A DNA stretch of 34,888 nt from JAICYJ01 sp038212095. Lineage in GTDB: Bacteria > Actinomycetota > Thermoleophilia > Gaiellales > JAICJC01. Below are positions 1-7,649 of this stretch, one piece after another; the first letter of the stretch is position 1, and every line of letters begins with the position of its first letter. The stretch is taken from contig JBBQUW010000031.1 of NCBI GenBank assembly GCA_038212095.1, positions 1-34,888 of the forward strand. The letters are read 5' to 3'. The position numbers and the translations under genes were made by a program. The notes under the pieces were generated by a model. The model made no database searches, was not told the origin of the DNA, and saw only the letters and a program-made list of their open reading frames with translations.

Positions 1-151
1 CAGACGCAACCGACGGCAACGCCCCCATCAACCCCATCCCACCAAGCGTCGCAGCAGCACCAGCAATCATCTGCCGCCGCGTCGCAACCGGCTGATCAGC
101 ATGCGCCCCATCAATCGCGCGACCAACCCACTCAACCACGTTGTCGGACAT
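1..151 (-). CDS. N-terminal part of a Tat-type exported protein (runs off the window)
   Basis: Only the first 50 codons are inside the window; the reading frame is open to base 1. The start is an ATG (bases 149-151) preceded by a purine-rich AAAGGGGGG ribosome site about 5 nt upstream. Residues 24-30 read ATRRQMI, a twin-arginine-like motif, followed by an Ala/Gly/Met-rich hydrophobic stretch ending in LPSVAS. This is the layout of a Tat signal peptide (n-region about 25 residues, then h-region). The mature domain is outside the window, so no function can be assigned. Exported ferritin-like or repeat proteins with such leaders are common in this type of organism, but that is only a possibility. 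A good promoter lies upstream (193-221). Confidence 0.7.
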   Translation of the reverse strand, partial: MSDNVVEWVGRAIDGAHADQPVATRRQMIAGAAATLGGMGLMGALPSVAS

Positions 152-192
152 CCGAACCCCCCTTTGGTTTCGGCCGCCGATCAGCGATAACG

Positions 193-221
193 AGTATACC
201 AGCGGCTCGTGGGCGCGCAAA
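193..221 (-). promoter_or_regulatory. Sigma-A-type promoter for the partial gene at 1-151
   Basis: On the minus strand a TATACT hexamer (bases 198-193; five of six to the consensus -10) is preceded at a 17-nt spacing by TTTGCG (221-216; three of six to the -35). The predicted start near 186 would give a leader of about 35 nt carrying the AAAGGGGGG ribosome site. Confidence 0.55.
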
Positions 222-283
222 CCCTCTGTCTGCACCGGTACGATCCTCTATGAACCGCTGGCCCGCCGGCGGCGAACACGTAT

Positions 284-338
284 GGGCGAGTGGCGTACGG
301 CCGGCTCCGGCTCGCCGATCAGCAAACGCCACTCGCCC
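284..338. repeat. Perfect 13-bp inverted repeat with 29-nt loop
   Basis: The arms GGGCGAGTGGCGT (284-296) and ACGCCACTCGCCC (326-338) are perfectly complementary. The GC-rich loop contains a further CCGG-based inverted repeat. It lies in the 298-bp gene-free stretch 152-449, downstream of the YihY gene and upstream of the partial gene's promoter. Neither side has a T-run. The most economical reading is a GC-rich terminator for the minus-strand operon ending at 450; a structured RNA or a small repeated element is also possible. Nothing else is recognisable in 152-449 apart from the promoter. Confidence 0.55.
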
Positions 339-449
339 GTTGTTCCCGCGGGCCAGTCCGCCACGGTTCCTATCAGCCGTCCCGGGGTAATGGATCTGTG
401 CGATGTCAACCGACCCACTGGACGAGTTCGAAGCGCTCGGCGGTGGCTC

Positions 450-1523
450 TCACGGGTTGGATGGATCGCGGAAGGTGGTGCTGACATCCTCGTCCTGGCG
501 GCGCTCCTCGACTGATGCCTCGCTTTGCAGGGCACGCCTATCGGCGGACGTCAGCGGCTCCTCGATGATCGGAGAGAAGCTGCGTGGCCACAGGTGCCGC
601 GTCGCCACCACGTTTATCTCTGCCGAGATCAAGGTCACGTGAGCTCCCAGATACAGCCACGTCATCAGGCCGAGCACGATCCCAAAGAAGCCGTAGGTCT
701 CGCTGGCGCCGCGTAGTTCGTGACCGATGTAATAGCCGCCCAACGCTTGCAGGAGTACCCACAGGATCGCGGCTATCAGGGCGCCCAGCCACAGATCCCG
801 CCACGGCACCTCACGAACCGTCAGCACGCGAAACGCCGACCAAAACAGCGCGAAGTTGACGACCAACGAGAGTGCCAAGCTGCCCAGCTTGACCAGGGGC
901 GATCCCGACACCCCGGAGGCGTCGGCAAGCAGGGTGGCGGCGATGCTCGCAACCCAAAACAGGAGGATCATGATCAGCGCTCTGCCGAGGGCCAAAATCG
1001 GATTCGGCCGATTCTTGAAAGGCACGTCCCAGAGATGGTTCATTGCATTCCCGGCCGCGAGAGACACCCGGCTGCCGGCCCAGATCGTGCCAGCAATGCC
1101 GACCACCAGGGCGAGCAGGTTGCCGCGGAGGGAGTGGATGTTGTGCTGCAACTGGGGACCGATAACGGGGAACTCCACGACCACCGAGTGCAGGACGCGT
1201 TGCTGGAGTTGCGGATTGCCGGCAAGCGCGTATCCAAGGGCCGTGGCCAGCAGCAGCAACAGCGGGAACACCGATAGGAAGGCGTAGCAGGCGATGCTCG
1301 CCGCCAGGTAGCCGGCCTGATCCTCGGCATATTTCTGGCGGACAGCCAGAGCGAAGGCAATAGGCCGATTACGGCGCTGGAACCGGTCGATCCAGCTGTT
1401 CAGCGATCGCAGCAACACTTCAGCGTTCTTCGGGCTGCGGGTCTGCGTGGCGCCCGGGACGGGCAACACATTTCGAACAGCGCGTGCCAATGGGGTGTCC
1501 GGGCATGCGCCCGGAAACCCCAT
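450..1523 (-). CDS. YihY/BrkB family integral membrane protein
   Basis: The 357-codon frame matches the YihY/virulence factor BrkB family: a helical region with YAEDQAGYLAASIACYAFLS, then about six hydrophobic segments, the AGTIWAGSRVSLAAGNAMNHLWDV region, and GFFGIVLGLMTWLYLGAHVTLISAEIN near the C-terminus, all usual for the family. The acidic/charged tail (about 45 residues) is variable. The family sits in the inner membrane; a transport role has been proposed but is not settled. The upstream ATG (1523) is doubtful: a 16-bp hairpin (1489-1524) covers it and it lacks a spaced SD. An in-frame GTG at 1418 would give 322 aa, closer to the roughly 290 aa of E. coli YihY. Last gene of the minus-strand operon starting at 3050. 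Confidence 0.85.
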   Translation of the reverse strand: MGFPGACPDTPLARAVRNVLPVPGATQTRSPKNAEVLLRSLNSWIDRFQRRNRPIAFALAVRQKYAEDQAGYLAASIACYAFLSVFPLLLLLATALGYALAGNPQLQQRVLHSVVVEFPVIGPQLQHNIHSLRGNLLALVVGIAGTIWAGSRVSLAAGNAMNHLWDVPFKNRPNPILALGRALIMILLFWVASIAATLLADASGVSGSPLVKLGSLALSLVVNFALFWSAFRVLTVREVPWRDLWLGALIAAILWVLLQALGGYYIGHELRGASETYGFFGIVLGLMTWLYLGAHVTLISAEINVVATRHLWPRSFSPIIEEPLTSADRRALQSEASVEERRQDEDVSTTFRDPSNP

Positions 1524-1524
1524 T
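1489..1524. other. Long hairpin covering the annotated YihY start
   Basis: Arms 1489-1504 (AATGGGGTGTCCGGGC) and 1509-1524 pair at 15 of 16 positions (mismatch 1497/1516) around a 4-nt loop ATGC. The hairpin lies just downstream of the DUF3618 gene (stop at 1568-1570) and includes the ATG of the longest YihY frame. No T-run follows on either strand. It could be an attenuator or terminator inside the operon, which would favour the downstream GTG start for YihY, or a translational control element. Confidence 0.6.
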
Positions 1525-1567
1525 CCTCGTGTAATCCTGGTCGGTCGGTCGCGAGGTGAACGTTTGC

Positions 1568-2134
1568 TTACACCGAGTCGGGAGGTGTCAGCGGCGGGAT
1601 CCCCTCCTGGAGGTCACTGGCATGTTCGCGAGCCGCCTGCTTGGTGGTGTCGGCGGTCTGCTGCGCGACCTCGTGGACGAGCTGCTTCCCATGACCGAGG
1701 GCGTCACCGCCGACCTCTCTCGCCTGATCTTTGACCTGATCGGCGAGTGGTCCCACGTTCTCGTCCTCGATCCTGGTGGACGGCAGCGCCGACCCGATCA
1801 GGAATCCCGTGGCCACGGCGCCCAGAGCCAACCCGATCGGGTTGTCCTTCGCAATGCCGGCACCCCGCGCCACGGCGTGCTTCGCGGTATCCGCGGCGTT
1901 TGAGCCCGCATCAGCAGCGCCACTCGTCACGCTCTCTCTGGTACTCGCCGCCGTTCCCGTGATCGCGTCTCGAGCATCGTGCACCTTCGCCGCGACCACG
2001 TCCTTCTTCTCGGCGACGTACCCCTTCACCCGCCCCGGCACGTCGGCCTTGTCCGTCAGCGCTTGGACGGTATCGCCCATCTGTGCCCGGGTCTCCTCTA
2101 TCTGTCGTTCGATGTCGCGTGGGTCTTGGCCCAT
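1568..2134 (-). CDS. DUF3618 domain protein with one membrane segment
   Basis: 188 aa. The N-terminus MGQDPRDIERQIEETRAQMGDTVQAL is the hallmark of DUF3618 proteins, a short amphipathic helix with conserved I-E-x-T-R. A long helical, Ala/Asp/Lys-rich region follows, then a membrane segment around residues 115-135 (NPIGLALGAVATGFLIGSAL) and an amphipathic tail. The ATG at 2132-2134 is chosen because AAGGAGG lies 7 nt upstream. The frame overlaps the end of the preceding holin-like gene by 37 nt, so the two are translationally linked. Function is unknown; such proteins are found beside DUF1469 membrane proteins in many bacteria, probably as envelope or stress-associated membrane proteins (inference). 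Confidence 0.8.
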   Translation of the reverse strand: MGQDPRDIERQIEETRAQMGDTVQALTDKADVPGRVKGYVAEKKDVVAAKVHDARDAITGTAASTRESVTSGAADAGSNAADTAKHAVARGAGIAKDNPIGLALGAVATGFLIGSALPSTRIEDENVGPLADQVKDQAREVGGDALGHGKQLVHEVAQQTADTTKQAAREHASDLQEGIPPLTPPDSV

Positions 2135-2520
2135 TGAATGTCCTCCTTCACAGATTCGATCGTTCGCTCGGGCGCCGGCGGTGCCGCCTCGCCCAATCGC
2201 TCTTTGCCGCGCAGCCCCAGCAGAGCCGCGCCGATGCCATATGCGACCGTCACGATGATCGCCGCCAGCCAACTCGGCATCACCACGTCAAGCAGCAGGA
2301 TCAACGACGCCATCGAGCCGCCCAGCGTCGCCAGCGCGAGCACTGCCGCGCCAGACAGCAATCCCGCTCCCACGCCGGCCTTCTTGCCCTTCTCCGCCAT
2401 CTCCGCCTTGGCCAGCGCCATCTCCTGGCGCACGAGCTGGCTCACCTCGCGCGTCAGGTCCTTCACCAACTCCGCCGTGGACTCATCGCGCTTGGCGGGT
2501 GCATCAGCACGCGTCGACAT
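2098..2520 (-). CDS. Phage-holin-superfamily (DUF1469-like) membrane protein
   Basis: 140 aa. The N-terminal helix TAELVKDLTREVSQLVRQEMALAKAEMAEKGK is typical of the DUF1469 / phage holin superfamily III family. It is followed by two closely spaced membrane segments (about 50-75 and 80-103) and a charged tail. Despite the family name there are no phage genes around; chromosomal members of this family are ordinary membrane proteins of unknown role. The SD GAGGAGG lies inside the end of the preceding gene, 10 nt before the ATG at 2520. Second gene of the operon 3050 to 450. Confidence 0.8.
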   Translation of the reverse strand: MSTRADAPAKRDESTAELVKDLTREVSQLVRQEMALAKAEMAEKGKKAGVGAGLLSGAAVLALATLGGSMASLILLLDVVMPSWLAAIIVTVAYGIGAALLGLRGKERLGEAAPPAPERTIESVKEDIQWAKTHATSNDR

Positions 2521-2525
2521 GGTTT

Positions 2526-3050
2526 CTAGACCTCCTCGCGGAACATGGACGCCGGCACCGCCGACACAGGGCGCTGTTCCAGCGGCGACGAAACCCGCAG
2601 CGGGGACGGCGATTGAGGCGCCGGGTAGTAGCGGCCATGGCTCGACGACTTCAGAAAGCGACCAGCCGCGATCCCGATCAGCAGCCCACCGCCCGCGAGC
2701 AGGTAGGGCTGGCGACGACCGAACGTCTCCAGCTTGCCCAGCAACTCGTCCGCATCGGCCGTGGTCAAGTATCCACCGAGCTGCTCCAGCCGATCGGCGC
2801 CAGCATCGGCGCCACGCGCCATCCGCGCCTTCTGCGGATCACCGTCCGCCCGCAGCTGGCTCGCGGTCTCGCGCAGCGAGTCTGCCAACGAGCGTGCCTG
2901 TACCCCGGCCTGGGTCGAGCGCTGCTCGACCTGATCGCGAACGGCGCCGCGACCCTTCTCAACCGCAACGTGCGCCTGCTCCTGCGTCTTCTCCTTCGCA
3001 GAATCCACCACGTCGGCGATCTGGCTGTTCGATACCTCGGTCTGCTCCAC
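2526..3050 (-). CDS. Membrane-anchored helical protein, first gene of the operon
   Basis: 174 aa from a GTG start at 3050, chosen because GGAGG sits 5-6 nt upstream; the longer frame to 3107 has no such site. Residues 1-100 are a charged, heptad-like helix (DVVDSAKEKTQEQAHVAVEKGRGAVRDQVEQ...), suggesting a coiled coil or apolipoprotein-like amphipathic helix. A membrane segment follows at about 125-142 (PYLLAGGGLLIGIAAGRFL), then a Pro/Ser-rich tail. No family assignment beyond resemblance to helical proteins that accompany DUF1469 and DUF3618 genes. Its stop codon is 5 nt before the next start, so the genes are co-transcribed. Confidence 0.75.
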   Translation of the reverse strand: MEQTEVSNSQIADVVDSAKEKTQEQAHVAVEKGRGAVRDQVEQRSTQAGVQARSLADSLRETASQLRADGDPQKARMARGADAGADRLEQLGGYLTTADADELLGKLETFGRRQPYLLAGGGLLIGIAAGRFLKSSSHGRYYPAPQSPSPLRVSSPLEQRPVSAVPASMFREEV

Positions 3051-3247
3051 GATTGCCTCCCATCTCCAGCGCCACAAACGATGCGCTGATTCGCCCCAAA
3101 CGGTCACCTAATACCGCGCATGTGCCCAACCGCGGAGCTGCCTAAACCAGCCACGGAGCTCGGCGGTCGCACCCGTCAGCCATCGGGGTCTACGATCGTT
3201 GCCGACGTCGCAGGAATCAGCGATCGAGCGGTTAGCTCCCTCTCCAC

Positions 3248-3565
3248 TCAGGCTGCGGCGAACTGTTCGGAGACCCCGTTTGCGACGATCGCGTCCTGGA
3301 TCACCTGGCTGGGGACGAACTCGAGCAACGCACCAGCTTCCCTACAGCGAATCGAGGTCGCGACGAGGCAGCGCAGCCCCGCGTCGTCGATTCCCAGCAC
3401 ATGGCCAAGGTCGAGCCGGAGACGCTGGACACCCGAATCGAAAGCCGCATCCAGGGCCCGCTCGAGATCGTGACACGTGTTGGCACCGACCCATCCGTGG
3501 CACACGATCACCTCGGAGCCATCCGACCGGCTATGGAATACCTCCAACTGGTCTTCACTGGGCAT
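3248..3565 (-). CDS. STAS-domain protein (anti-anti-sigma-like) with Asp at the usual phospho-Ser site
   Basis: 105 aa single STAS domain. The pattern is typical: a strand VIVCHGWVGANTCHDLERALDAAF, then VQRLRLDLGHVLGIDDAGLRCLVATSIRCREAGALLEFV. In SpoIIAA/RsbV-type antagonists the loop reads D-S-[ST]-G-L and its first Ser is phosphorylated by an anti-sigma kinase. Here it reads D-D-A-G-L, so no phosphorylatable Ser/Thr is present and Asp could mimic the phosphorylated form. The ATG at 3565 is chosen over ATGs at 3568 and 3580 because GGAGG lies 5 nt upstream. It is monocistronic; no anti-sigma kinase is nearby. Confidence 0.82.
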   Translation of the reverse strand: MPSEDQLEVFHSRSDGSEVIVCHGWVGANTCHDLERALDAAFDSGVQRLRLDLGHVLGIDDAGLRCLVATSIRCREAGALLEFVPSQVIQDAIVANGVSEQFAAA

Positions 3566-3658
3566 CATGACCTCCGTCACTGAGCGTCGCGAACCTCATA
3601 CGGTGATCACTACTACCCGCCGCCGCGCACTCCAAAACGGGATAGAGCCCGCTGGCGC

Positions 3659-4510
3659 CTACCCCCAGTGCAGGAACAGGTCGACCTTCTTGGTACGAGT
3701 CACACACTCCCACAGGTTGCACTCATATCCCCGCACGGCGACCGTCGCCCACCCACGCCTGAAGGGATGCGCCGTCTCGCTGTGGATCTCCATCGTCCAC
3801 GCCGCCGAGGGCGTGTAGCCTGAACTCGGCCAGGTGCCACCCGAGCCCTGTGCGACCAGCGTCGACCGCTCCTCGCGGACGGTGGCCGATATATCTGGGA
3901 AGCCGTCGAATGAGCCGTAGGCGTAGGTACCAGCGCAGGCGACGGTGCCCGTCAGCGTCAGCACGCGCGTCACACGATCGACGCTTCCGTAGGAGAGATG
4001 CACGTTCGCCGCGACAGGGACGTAGCGCACCGCGCGCACGAACAAGCTGCCGCCGGGAAGGGTCGGATCGGCGATTCCGCCGGGGGTACCGACCATGACG
4101 TGGTACCTGATCCCGGCCGTCAGGACGACCTTGTCAGCGGCGACGCCGGCGAACTCCTCACCTCCCAGAGCCACGTCGCACGCAACCATCTGGGCCGACC
4201 GGCGATGGCCGACGAACACGCCAAGCGAAGGCCCGCCCGAGTTCCAAAGCCCGTTCACATCGAACGTATACGTGCCGGACACCGTGGGTGTGAACCTGAA
4301 CCAGGCCGTGTGCGAGCTGGCGGCACAGTTGGGATCGCCGCTCGAGACGGTCGCCGACGTCGTGTCGACCGTGGCCACGAACGGGACGCCGGCGATCACC
4401 GCGGCGTTCCCGTACAGATCGTTCGGGGGCGTGGCTGCACGCGCCGGTTCCGCGATCGACAACAGCGCCCCAGCCACGACGATGACCAAGCTGAACCGCG
4501 TAAACAACAC
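3659..4510 (-). CDS. Secreted protein of unknown function
   Basis: 283 aa from a GTG start with GGAGG five nt upstream. Residues 1-26 form a clear Sec signal peptide (MLFTRFSLVIVVAGALLSI..., cleavage near ARA-AT). The mature N-terminus APPNDLYGNAAVIAGVPF...TAWFRFTPTVSGTYTFDV resembles the beta-sandwich domains (PPC-like) often found on secreted actinobacterial proteins. The C-terminal half contains LTGTVACAGTY and a Cys pair near the end (YECNLWECVTR). No catalytic motif is visible. Probably an extracellular beta-rich binding or structural protein. Confidence 0.75.
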   Translation of the reverse strand: MLFTRFSLVIVVAGALLSIAEPARAATPPNDLYGNAAVIAGVPFVATVDTTSATVSSGDPNCAASSHTAWFRFTPTVSGTYTFDVNGLWNSGGPSLGVFVGHRRSAQMVACDVALGGEEFAGVAADKVVLTAGIRYHVMVGTPGGIADPTLPGGSLFVRAVRYVPVAANVHLSYGSVDRVTRVLTLTGTVACAGTYAYGSFDGFPDISATVREERSTLVAQGSGGTWPSSGYTPSAAWTMEIHSETAHPFRRGWATVAVRGYECNLWECVTRTKKVDLFLHWG

Positions 4511-4606
4511 CGTGACCTCCCCAGTCCCCTCGAGTGCCGTCCTGACCGACGCCAGACACCTTCCCTCTGGAATCTGCCGTTGTCAAGACTGCGCGAGCAG
4601 CCAGGT

Positions 4607-4639
4607 GCGCGGGTGCCCACTCAAACCGGGCACCCGCGC
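4607..4639 (-). terminator. GC-rich hairpin downstream of the MFS gene
   Basis: Perfect 12-bp stem (GCGCGGGTGCCC at 4607-4618 with 4628-4639) and 9-nt loop, 11 nt beyond the stop of the transporter on the minus strand. No T-run follows, as is common for hairpin terminators in very GC-rich genomes. It also sits about 100 nt upstream of the next gene's start. Confidence 0.65.
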
Positions 4640-4650
4640 CATCAACGCCG

Positions 4651-6165
4651 CTACCGCGCGGCCGCAGGCACCCGGGCGCCGCGGCTCACGTCCGCGGCCC
4701 GCTCGCGCACTGCCGACAGCGGATGTGCAACGTCCTCGAGCGACTTGCCGGCCGCTTCGACTCCCCAGATCAACTCCGTGAGCCCGCCTGCGGCCATCAG
4801 CACCGAGCCGATCACGTAGCCGATGAAGACCTGACCCCGGTCGCCACTTCCGATCAACGTGCCGAACAGCCACGGTGCCGCGAACCCACCGGCACCCGTG
4901 CCGATCGCGTAGAACACCGCGATCGCCATCGCCCGGCTTTCGATCGGAAAGATCTCGGACACGGTCAGATACGCCGCACTGGCACCCGCCGAGGCGAAGA
5001 AGAACGTCACCGACCAGCAGATCGTCATCGTGGTCGTTGTCAGCATGTCGGCCTGGAACATCCAGCCCGTAACCAGCAGTCCGATCGCGGAGGCCGTGTA
5101 CGTGAGGAATATCATCGGTCGCCGCCCGACGGTATCGAACAGGCGTCCAAGCACGAGTGGGCCGAGCACGTTGCCCACCGCAAACGGGAAGATGAAGTAG
5201 GCGATCGAGCTGACACTGACCTTGAAGAACGTCGTCAGCACCAGCGCGTAGGTGAAGAAGATCGCGTTGTAGAAGAACGCCTGCGACGCCATCAGCATCA
5301 GCCCCACGAACGATCGCTTGGGATACGTGAAGAGGATCGCCCGCACGATCCCGACGAAGCCGATCTCGCGGCCCGGATCGATCTGGATCGTGTCGCCGCT
5401 CGGCTCGGGCAGCTCGCGCGCCGTGTCATTGGCGACCTGCTTCTCGATCTGCTTGACCACTGCGTCAGCTTCCTCGAAGCGGCCGTGTGTCATCAGATAC
5501 CGCGGGCTCTCCGGCAGGTTCTTGCGAACGAACAGCACCGAGACCGCCAGCACCGCTCCCATTCCAAAGCAGATCCGCCAGCCGTAGCTCGGGTTGACGT
5601 AGCTGCCGTTCAGCAGGTAGAGCGATGCCGCCGACCCGATCGCCGTGCCGACCCACCACGAGCCGTTGATCGCGAGATCCGTCCAGCCGCGGCGCCGCGC
5701 CGGGATCAGCTCGTCGATCGCGGAGTTGATCGCCGCATACTCGCCGCCGATGCCAATGCCGGTCATGAAGCGGAAGAACACGAACGACTCGAAGCTGAAC
5801 GAGAACGCGGTGGCGAGCGTCCACACCAGGTACCACACCAGCGAGAACATGAACAGCCGTTTGCGGCCGAGCCTGTCGGTTGCATAGCCAAGGATCAGGG
5901 CGCCGGCCGCCGCGCCCGCGAGGTACATGCTGTTGGCGAAGCCGATCTGGCCGGTGCCGAGATCGAGCCCACCACCGCCACCCTTGGTGATCACGGGCGC
6001 GATCAAGCCGACGATGGTGACTTCCAGGCCATCCAGGATCCAGGTGATACCCAGGCCTATCACCACCATCCAGTGCCAGCGGCTCCACGGGAGCCTGTCC
6101 ATCCGCGCCGGGATGTCGGTCTCGATCGGGCCGTGTTCGCGCTTCTCTGCGATGGAAGCCGCCAT
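4651..6165 (-). CDS. MFS transporter (sugar/organic-acid:H+ symporter-like)
   Basis: 504 aa, 12 predicted membrane segments in two halves. Family signatures are clear: GYATDRLGRKRLF in the loop between TM2 and TM3, FRFMTGIGIGGEYAAINSAIDELIPARRRG at TM4-5 (sugar-transport signature region), LPESPRYL after TM6, and a second-half repeat GRLFDTVGRRPMIF. TM1 contains Asp-Gly (ITWILDGLEVTIVG), as in aromatic/organic-acid and metabolite:H+ symporters. The ATG at 6165 has GGGGGAGG about 9 nt upstream; the longer frame to 6333 would run into the hydrolase gene. The substrate cannot be read from the sequence. Monocistronic with a hairpin downstream (4607-4639). Confidence 0.88.
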   Translation of the reverse strand: MAASIAEKREHGPIETDIPARMDRLPWSRWHWMVVIGLGITWILDGLEVTIVGLIAPVITKGGGGGLDLGTGQIGFANSMYLAGAAAGALILGYATDRLGRKRLFMFSLVWYLVWTLATAFSFSFESFVFFRFMTGIGIGGEYAAINSAIDELIPARRRGWTDLAINGSWWVGTAIGSAASLYLLNGSYVNPSYGWRICFGMGAVLAVSVLFVRKNLPESPRYLMTHGRFEEADAVVKQIEKQVANDTARELPEPSGDTIQIDPGREIGFVGIVRAILFTYPKRSFVGLMLMASQAFFYNAIFFTYALVLTTFFKVSVSSIAYFIFPFAVGNVLGPLVLGRLFDTVGRRPMIFLTYTASAIGLLVTGWMFQADMLTTTTMTICWSVTFFFASAGASAAYLTVSEIFPIESRAMAIAVFYAIGTGAGGFAAPWLFGTLIGSGDRGQVFIGYVIGSVLMAAGGLTELIWGVEAAGKSLEDVAHPLSAVRERAADVSRGARVPAAAR

Positions 6166-6250
6166 GGTGTTGTACCTCCCCCGGGTCGGATCTGTGATTG
6201 CGCCGAAAGTGCCCACGCCCCGCGGATTCGTAAACACGGCGCGCTGTCGT

Positions 6251-7018
6251 TCAGCGGGTGGCGTCGCGCAGGGCGGGAAGCGCGGCTTCGACCACCTCGT
6301 CAGATCGCAGGAAGGCGCCAACATGCCCTGCACCCGCCAGGTGGATACTGTGCCCGCGCGGAATCCGCGCCGCCATCTCGTCCTGCGTCAGATCGCGATC
6401 CTCTTCGGATCCGGCCACCAGCACGCATGATGCGGCGATCCGGGGGAGCATCTCCCACGGGTCTGGGAGACCGCCGTTTGCCTCGAGCGTGAGCGCGAAC
6501 TGCTCGGGATCGGTACTCATGAACTCTTCCCGCAACCAGTCCGGCAACGTCAGCCGTTCCTCGGCCTCGATTGCGTTCACCAGGTCGGTCATCCCCGCGA
6601 CCGGATCGACGTGGTAGGCCGACGGTGTCGGCGCGGTCTGCGGCGGATCGAACGGGTGGCCGAGCGCGACCAGGCACGCGAGCCGCGGATCCCGCGCCGC
6701 CACGCGGAGTCCGACGGCGGCTCCCCAGGAGTAGCCGACCACGGCGTAGCGCTGCGCACCGAGCGTGTCAGCGAGTGCGACCACGTCGTCGACGTACTGC
6801 TCGATACGGTGCGCGGCGAGCGTGCTCGGCCGGTCGCTGTCACCGCGTCCGCGATGGTCGTAAAGCACCAGCCGAAACCCGGCCAAGCGCGACACGTAAC
6901 CGCCCCGCTCCCACATCGAGCCGCTGCCTGCCCCGCCCGTGTGCAGGACGACGGGGACGTCGCCCTCCCCCACCTCCCGGTAAGCCAACCGAACACCCTC
7001 ACGGACGAACCCCGGCAT
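6251..7018 (-). CDS. Alpha/beta hydrolase
   Basis: 255 aa alpha/beta-hydrolase fold. HTGGAGSGSMW forms the oxyanion-hole region (residues 26-36) and YDHRGRGDSDRP follows strand 4. The nucleophile elbow is GYSWG with Ser97; the acid is an Asp in GSEEDRDL (about 213) and the base His232 in GAGHVGAF. Such proteins are proline iminopeptidase / epoxide hydrolase / ester hydrolase relatives; the substrate is unknown. The ATG at 7018 is 10 nt after the upstream gene's stop with no strong SD, so translation is probably coupled. Third gene of the operon 8818 to 6251. Confidence 0.85.
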   Translation of the reverse strand: MPGFVREGVRLAYREVGEGDVPVVLHTGGAGSGSMWERGGYVSRLAGFRLVLYDHRGRGDSDRPSTLAAHRIEQYVDDVVALADTLGAQRYAVVGYSWGAAVGLRVAARDPRLACLVALGHPFDPPQTAPTPSAYHVDPVAGMTDLVNAIEAEERLTLPDWLREEFMSTDPEQFALTLEANGGLPDPWEMLPRIAASCVLVAGSEEDRDLTQDEMAARIPRGHSIHLAGAGHVGAFLRSDEVVEAALPALRDATR

Positions 7019-7028
7019 CAAGCCAACG

Positions 7029-7649
7029 CTACACGCTCTTTCGCCGCCACACCGTGAGCATGTCGTACATGCCCTCCCACTGCGGAATCGAGACCTTGTC
7101 AACCAGCTCGAACCCAGCCTCCAGCCGGTCGTGAAATCCGGGGCTGCCGGTTGAGATGCGCCACTCGCCGACATGGATCAGGTGCCGGCCGGACCACGCC
7201 TTCAGGCAGTTGGTGGCCATCGCGCTCTTGTTCGGCGGCCAGCACAGAAACAGCGACCGGTCGGCGTGGCCGGCCAGCACAGCCGGCGTGCCGGCGTCGA
7301 TCTGCGTCCATAGGTGGCGCGCGAAGTAGTTCTCATCGTGCGGCCGCTCGCGGTCGTACGCCAGCACGTCGATGCCGCGCTGGCGCATCAGGTACGTCCA
7401 GTAGCCACCGCCGGCGCCCATCTCGACGATCGGCCCGTAACGGGCGATCGCGTCCAGCGCGTCGTCGCTCGGCAGCGCCCACGAGAAGCGCTGCACCAGC
7501 GCCGGCCTCTCATCGAGGTGATTGGGCCAGTTGATCGTCTTGTGCACCCGCACGAACTCGTCGAGATACTCGTTCTGCCCGGTCAGCGTGTCGAACAGCG
7601 ACGGGTCGCGCAGCAGCGAACGCCAGTCGAGCAGCCGCTCGCCACTCAC
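7029..7649 (-). CDS. Putative SAM-dependent methyltransferase-like protein
   Basis: 206 aa. The only recognisable motif is PIVEMGAGGGYWTYLMRQRGIDVLAYDRE (about residues 73-101), the GxGxG motif I with a following acidic strand end typical of class I SAM methyltransferases. FLCWPPNKSAM further on stands where motif IV (often N/D-PP-Y/F) would be. The N-terminal 60 residues match no family I know. The GTG start overlaps the helicase stop as GTGA, a 4-nt overlap implying translational coupling. Function could be methylation of RNA, protein or a small molecule; being co-expressed with a DEAD-box helicase makes an RNA substrate a reasonable but untested guess. Confidence 0.7.
   Translation of the reverse strand: MSGERLLDWRSLLRDPSLFDTLTGQNEYLDEFVRVHKTINWPNHLDERPALVQRFSWALPSDDALDAIARYGPIVEMGAGGGYWTYLMRQRGIDVLAYDRERPHDENYFARHLWTQIDAGTPAVLAGHADRSLFLCWPPNKSAMATNCLKAWSGRHLIHVGEWRISTGSPGFHDRLEAGFELVDKVSIPQWEGMYDMLTVWRRKSV

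Noticed and set aside
2098..2520. Prophage or lysis gene because of the holin-like family name
   Set aside because: No endolysin, portal, capsid or integrase nearby. The DUF1469 neighbourhood with DUF3618 is a known chromosomal arrangement.
3051..3247. Small gene between the STAS gene and the DUF operon
   Set aside because: No open frame with a ribosome site or coding-like composition; only weak -10-like boxes (TATTAG, TAGACC) on the minus strand without -35 partners.
4723..6492. 589-aa plus-strand open frame
   Set aside because: Antisense of the MFS transporter; charged Arg/Asp/Glu/His-rich composition with no domain.
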